Below, piece by piece: positions 61,013 through 64,000 of a DNA stretch of 64,000 nucleotides. Source of the DNA: Pseudomonas putida (lineage in GTDB: Bacteria; Pseudomonadota; Gammaproteobacteria; Pseudomonadales; Pseudomonadaceae); NCBI RefSeq assembly GCF_028682455.1, contig NZ_JANHLD010000003.1, positions 868,001 through 932,000 on the forward strand, in the 5' to 3' direction. Below the pieces are notes generated by a model. It did not search any database. It was not told the DNA's origin and was given only the letters and a program-made list of their open reading frames with translations. The position numbers and the translations under genes are program-made. Numbering within the stretch: position 1 is the stretch's first letter; the number at the start of each line of letters is the position of its first letter.

Positions 61013-61609
61013 ATGCTCGCACCTTGGCAGCCGTTGCTGGAGTGGTGGTTCGGATGGGGCACCAGCCCCCAGGACGTCGCTGACGAGAAGAGTACGCTGT
61101 GGTTTGGCAAGCACCACGACGCCGAGGCGCAAGAGCGCTTCGGCGACCTGGTCGAGCAAGCCCTGGCCGGTGGCCTGGAAGAATGGCTACAGAGCCCGCA
61201 GGGCTGGCTTGGCCTGGTCCTGCTGCTCGACCAACTGCCGCGCATGATCTACCGCGACACGCCGCGCGCCTTCGATGGCGACCGGCGTGCCCAGGTGCTG
61301 GTGATGCAGGGCCTGGACAAGGCCTGGGATTATCAGCTGCTGCCGATCCAGCGGGTGTTCGTCCTGCTGGTGCTGGAGCATGCCGAAGTACTGGACTGGC
61401 AGAACGTCAGCATCGAGCGCTATCGCTTGTTGCTCGATGCCCAGCCCGACAGTGACCGGCGCTTGTTCGAGGGTTTCCTCGATTATGCCGAACAACACCA
61501 GCGGGTGATTGCCCGGTTTGGCCGGTTCCCGCACCGCAACCTGATTCTGAATCGGCCGAGTACCGATGAAGAGATGGATTTCTTGCTGGAGCCGGGTTCT
61601 CGGTTTTGA
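61013..61609 (+). CDS. DUF924 family protein
   Basis: 198 aa, all-helical TPR-like fold of the DUF924 family: LEWWFG near the start, STLWFGKHHDAEAQERFGDL, LVLLLDQLPRMIYRDTPRAF and FGRFPHRNLIL near the end. No reaction is known. Only 3 bases separate it from fbp, so it is cotranscribed with it. Confidence 0.88.
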   Translation: MLAPWQPLLEWWFGWGTSPQDVADEKSTLWFGKHHDAEAQERFGDLVEQALAGGLEEWLQSPQGWLGLVLLLDQLPRMIYRDTPRAFDGDRRAQVLVMQGLDKAWDYQLLPIQRVFVLLVLEHAEVLDWQNVSIERYRLLLDAQPDSDRRLFEGFLDYAEQHQRVIARFGRFPHRNLILNRPSTDEEMDFLLEPGSRF

Positions 61610-61619
61610 GCTGAATTGA

Positions 61620-61666
61620 ATCGCGGGGCAAGCTCGCTCCTACGGGGGCGGGCATGCCCCGCGATC
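61620..61666. repeat. REP inverted pair between DUF924 gene and chemoreceptor gene
   Basis: ATCGCGGGGCAAGCTCGCTC and GGGCGGGCATGCCCCGCGAT face each other between convergent gene ends. Both carry one or two changes from the P. putida REP core. Confidence 0.8.
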
Positions 61667-61670
61667 ATTT

Positions 61671-63563
61671 TCAGATCCTGAAACTCCCCACCAGATGCTT
61701 CAACCGCTCGACCTGATGTTCCAGGTCATTGCAGGCACGCAATGTCGCTTGCAGGTTTTCCACCCCTTCCTGATTCAGCGTATTGATCTCGGTGATGTCG
61801 ACATTGATCGACTCGACCACGGCTGTCTGCTCTTCGGTGGCCGTGGCCACCGACTGGTTCATGCCGTCGATCTCGCCGATACGCTGGGTCACGCTGCCCA
61901 GCCGCGCACCGGCCTGGTTGGCGATTCCCACACTGTGTTCGCTGTGGCTCTGGCTTTCGGTCATGGTGCTGACCGCAACACGGGCGCCGGCTTGCAGCTC
62001 CTCGATGATGCGCTGCACCTGTTGCGCCGAATCCTGGGTGCGGTGGGCCAGGTTGCGGACCTCATCGGCAACCACGGCAAAGCCGCGGCCGGCTTCACCG
62101 GCGCGAGCCGCTTCGATGGCGGCGTTGAGCGCCAGCAGGTTGGTCTGCTGGGATATGCCACTGATCACCTCGAGGATCTGGCCGATGTTCACCGTGTTGG
62201 CGTTCAGGGTTTCGATATTGCCGCACGAATCGCTGATCTTCGCTGACAGCTGGTTCATCACCTCGATGGTCTGCTCGACCACCTGCTGGCCATCGGCGGC
62301 CAGGTTGCGCGCTTCGCTGGAGTGCTGGGAGGCGAGGGCGGCGTTCTGGGCGATTTCCTGGGCCGCGGCGCCGAGCTCGTTGATGGCCGCAGCCACGCTA
62401 CTGGTGCGGCTCGATTGCTGGTCGGCGTTGAGGATCGACGCGTTGGAGGCGCTCACCACTCGCAGGGCCACTTCGTTGACCTGGCCGCTGGCAGAGGCGA
62501 CTTCCCGGATCGACTCGTGGATGCGCTCGACGAAGCGGTTGAACGATTGGCCGAGGCTGCCGAACTCATCGTGGCCGTGAATGACCAGGCGGCGGGTGAG
62601 GTCACCTTCGCCTTCGGCGATATCGTGCATGGCCCGGCCCATCACGTGCAGCGGCTCCATCAATACCCGAATCAGAACGCCCAGCAGGGCGATGATGATC
62701 AGCACGGCGATTACAGTTGCGACGATGGCTGTGGTACGCAGTTCGCTGAGCATGGCGAACGCGAAGTCCTGGTCGAGCTCCAGGGCCACGTACCAGTCGG
62801 CCGAGGGCACACCGCCGACCTTGGTGAAGGTGATGAACTGGGCGTGCCCGTCGCGTTCGGTTTCCTTGAGCCCGCCGTCGACCCGAGGCGTGTTGCGGGG
62901 GTAGGCTTCGCTGAGGGTTTTGAGCACCAGCTTCGCATCAGGGTGCACCAGGATCTTGCCCTCGCCGTTGACGATGAACGCCTGGCCGTGACCGTCGAAG
63001 TTCAGGGCGTTGATGATCGTGCTGATGCTGTCCAGGTTGGTGTCCGCACCATTGACGCCGATCAGCCGGCCCTGGTGCTGCACCGGCGTGGCCAGGGTGA
63101 TCACCAGCTTGTTCGCCGAGGCCGAGATGTACGGTTCGGTGACGATGGTCTGGCCGGCACTGCTGGCGGCCTTGTACCAGCCACGTACGCGCGGGTCGTA
63201 GTCGGCGGCGCGGTTGCCCAGCGGCACCGATTGCATGTAGCCGTCCTGGCCGCCGAAATAGGTGAGCAGAAAGTTGTTGCCGTACACCGGCAGGTTGAGG
63301 CTGCGGGTCAGGCTGTCTTTGCTGGCACCATCGACGGCCACTTGCTGGGACAGCGACTGCAGGATCTGTATGCGGCTTTGCAGCCAGGTCTGGATGTTGC
63401 TGCTGGTCAGGCTACCCAGTTCCTGCATCGACGCCTGGGTATTGGCGAGCAGGGTCTGGCGCTGGCGGTAGTCGTTGAACAGGATGAAGCAGGTGAAGGC
63501 GACAGCGACCACCAGGGCGGCGGCGAGCAGAATCTTGTGGCTGAACTTCAGGTTTTTTGTCAT
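61671..63563 (-). CDS. Methyl-accepting chemotaxis protein with dCACHE domain (PctA/McpG-like)
   Basis: 630 aa. First membrane helix about 11-29, periplasmic dCACHE domain, second helix about 278-300 (TTAIVATVIAVLIIIALLGVL), HAMP, then a signalling domain with the hairpin tip EVISGISQQTNLLALNAAIE. The dCACHE keeps the amino-acid pocket pattern YDPRVRGWYKAA and Asp in GVNGADTNL, so an amino acid or GABA-like ligand is likely. The N-terminus MTKNLKFSHKILLAAALVV resembles PctA. ATG 63563 is preferred over an upstream open frame. Confidence 0.92.
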   Translation of the reverse strand: MTKNLKFSHKILLAAALVVAVAFTCFILFNDYRQRQTLLANTQASMQELGSLTSSNIQTWLQSRIQILQSLSQQVAVDGASKDSLTRSLNLPVYGNNFLLTYFGGQDGYMQSVPLGNRAADYDPRVRGWYKAASSAGQTIVTEPYISASANKLVITLATPVQHQGRLIGVNGADTNLDSISTIINALNFDGHGQAFIVNGEGKILVHPDAKLVLKTLSEAYPRNTPRVDGGLKETERDGHAQFITFTKVGGVPSADWYVALELDQDFAFAMLSELRTTAIVATVIAVLIIIALLGVLIRVLMEPLHVMGRAMHDIAEGEGDLTRRLVIHGHDEFGSLGQSFNRFVERIHESIREVASASGQVNEVALRVVSASNASILNADQQSSRTSSVAAAINELGAAAQEIAQNAALASQHSSEARNLAADGQQVVEQTIEVMNQLSAKISDSCGNIETLNANTVNIGQILEVISGISQQTNLLALNAAIEAARAGEAGRGFAVVADEVRNLAHRTQDSAQQVQRIIEELQAGARVAVSTMTESQSHSEHSVGIANQAGARLGSVTQRIGEIDGMNQSVATATEEQTAVVESINVDITEINTLNQEGVENLQATLRACNDLEHQVERLKHLVGSFRI

Positions 63564-63797
63564 TGCGAGGTCTGTCTGCACAAGGCGGGTCAACGGGGAG
63601 GGCGCGGCAATACGTCGCAGCGCCTTCCTGTGTCGTCCGCTGTGGGCAAAAGATTAGGCCGATGCAGGTCTATACGACCAAAGGCAGGGATTTGACGCCA
63701 GGAAAGCGCGTCAGGCCGGGAACCAGACTGGGTTTTTCCCTTCTAAGCTGTCGGTAGGCCATCGCGCCTGCACCCTCATGTCCAGGAGTGACCCTTC
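63564..63797. other. Spacer between the chemoreceptor gene and the lipoprotein gene
   Basis: 234 bp containing divergent promoters for both neighbours. No known operator, hairpin terminator or coding sequence was recognised in it. Confidence 0.35.
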
Positions 63798-64000
63798 ATG
63801 TCGTTGCGTTCCCTCGCCCTGCTGTCCTTGTGCGTGTTTCTGACTGCGTGCAACAAGATCAATCAGGAAAACTATTCAAAGATCAAAGCCGGTATGGCGA
63901 AGGCCGAAGTCGAGCAGTTGCTTGGTGCTCCCAAGGAGTGCTCCAGTGCATTGGGCATGTCCAGCTGCACCTGGGGTGACGAGAAAACCTTCATCAGCGT
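63798..64000 (+). CDS. Small lipoprotein, partial (cut by window edge)
   Basis: The first 67 codons are visible. The signal peptide ends in the lipobox FLTAC (Cys18). The mature part, YSKIKAGMAKAEVEQLLGAP, followed by a Cys pair around CSSALGMSSCTWG, resembles BamE/SmpA-like or DUF3862 lipoproteins. AGGAGTG lies about 9 bases before the ATG. The C-terminus is missing; family assignment is tentative. Confidence 0.75.
   Translation, partial: MSLRSLALLSLCVFLTACNKINQENYSKIKAGMAKAEVEQLLGAPKECSSALGMSSCTWGDEKTFIS

Overview
The window looks like chromosomal DNA of a Pseudomonas, most likely the P. putida group. This rests on high GC, the P. putida-type REP sequence (GCGGGGCAAGCCCGCTCCTAC) scattered between genes, and recognisable core blocks: betIBA/betT, ctpA-envC-gpmI, yibN-grxC-secB, glnA-ntrBC, thiI-typA and glgP-fbp. 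No tRNA, rRNA or CRISPR array was seen. The assignment comes from reading proteins and gene order, not from a database search.

Left part (1-17.5 kb): a partial MFS exporter diverges from a LysR regulator. It is followed by a tight minus-strand operon of 17 genes (16428 down to 1594) whose order matches the aryl polyene (APE) pigment clusters apeC to apeR: chain-length-factor-like protein, acyltransferase, two acyl carrier proteins, membrane protein, acyl-ACP synthetase fused to a dehydratase, glycosyltransferase, LpxL-like acyltransferase, aromatic amino acid ammonia-lyase, thioesterase, LolA-like carrier, MMPL exporter, lipoprotein, ketosynthase, dehydratase, ketoreductase and second ketosynthase. 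Most neighbours overlap by 1-26 bases. The ammonia-lyase would supply the aryl starter, the type II PKS set would build the polyene, and LolA/MMPL would move it to the outer membrane. An orphan ParA diverges from the operon.

Middle (17.5-38 kb): trxC, selO, an MscK/MscM-type channel and a K+/H+ antiporter read leftward. A solitary gene then encodes a DUF6543-type protein with a C-terminal ADP-ribosyltransferase-like R-S-E signature, a candidate toxin or effector. The choline-to-betaine genes betA, betB and betI follow. A complete 2,527-bp ISL3-family element (near-identical 25-bp inverted repeats, 8-bp T8 target duplication) lies between the BetI operator and betT. It carries a phage-antirepressor-like BRO-N gene translationally coupled to its transposase.

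Right part (36-64 kb): two apparently identical class C group II introns (36.2-38.1 and 54.8-56.7 kb) sit directly behind the Rho-independent terminators of betT and typA. Between them are cell-envelope genes (yibQ-like deacetylase, ctpA, envC), gpmI, yibN-grxC-secB, trmL, ntrBC and glnA, thiI and typA. The nitrogen genes have readable sigma54/NtrC control sites, and the spacer behind ntrC holds a sigma54/NtrC-type promoter driving a ~57-nt two-hairpin RNA that resembles NrsZ. The window ends with a cysteine-cluster protein, glgP, fbp, a DUF924 protein, a dCACHE chemoreceptor and a partial lipoprotein gene.
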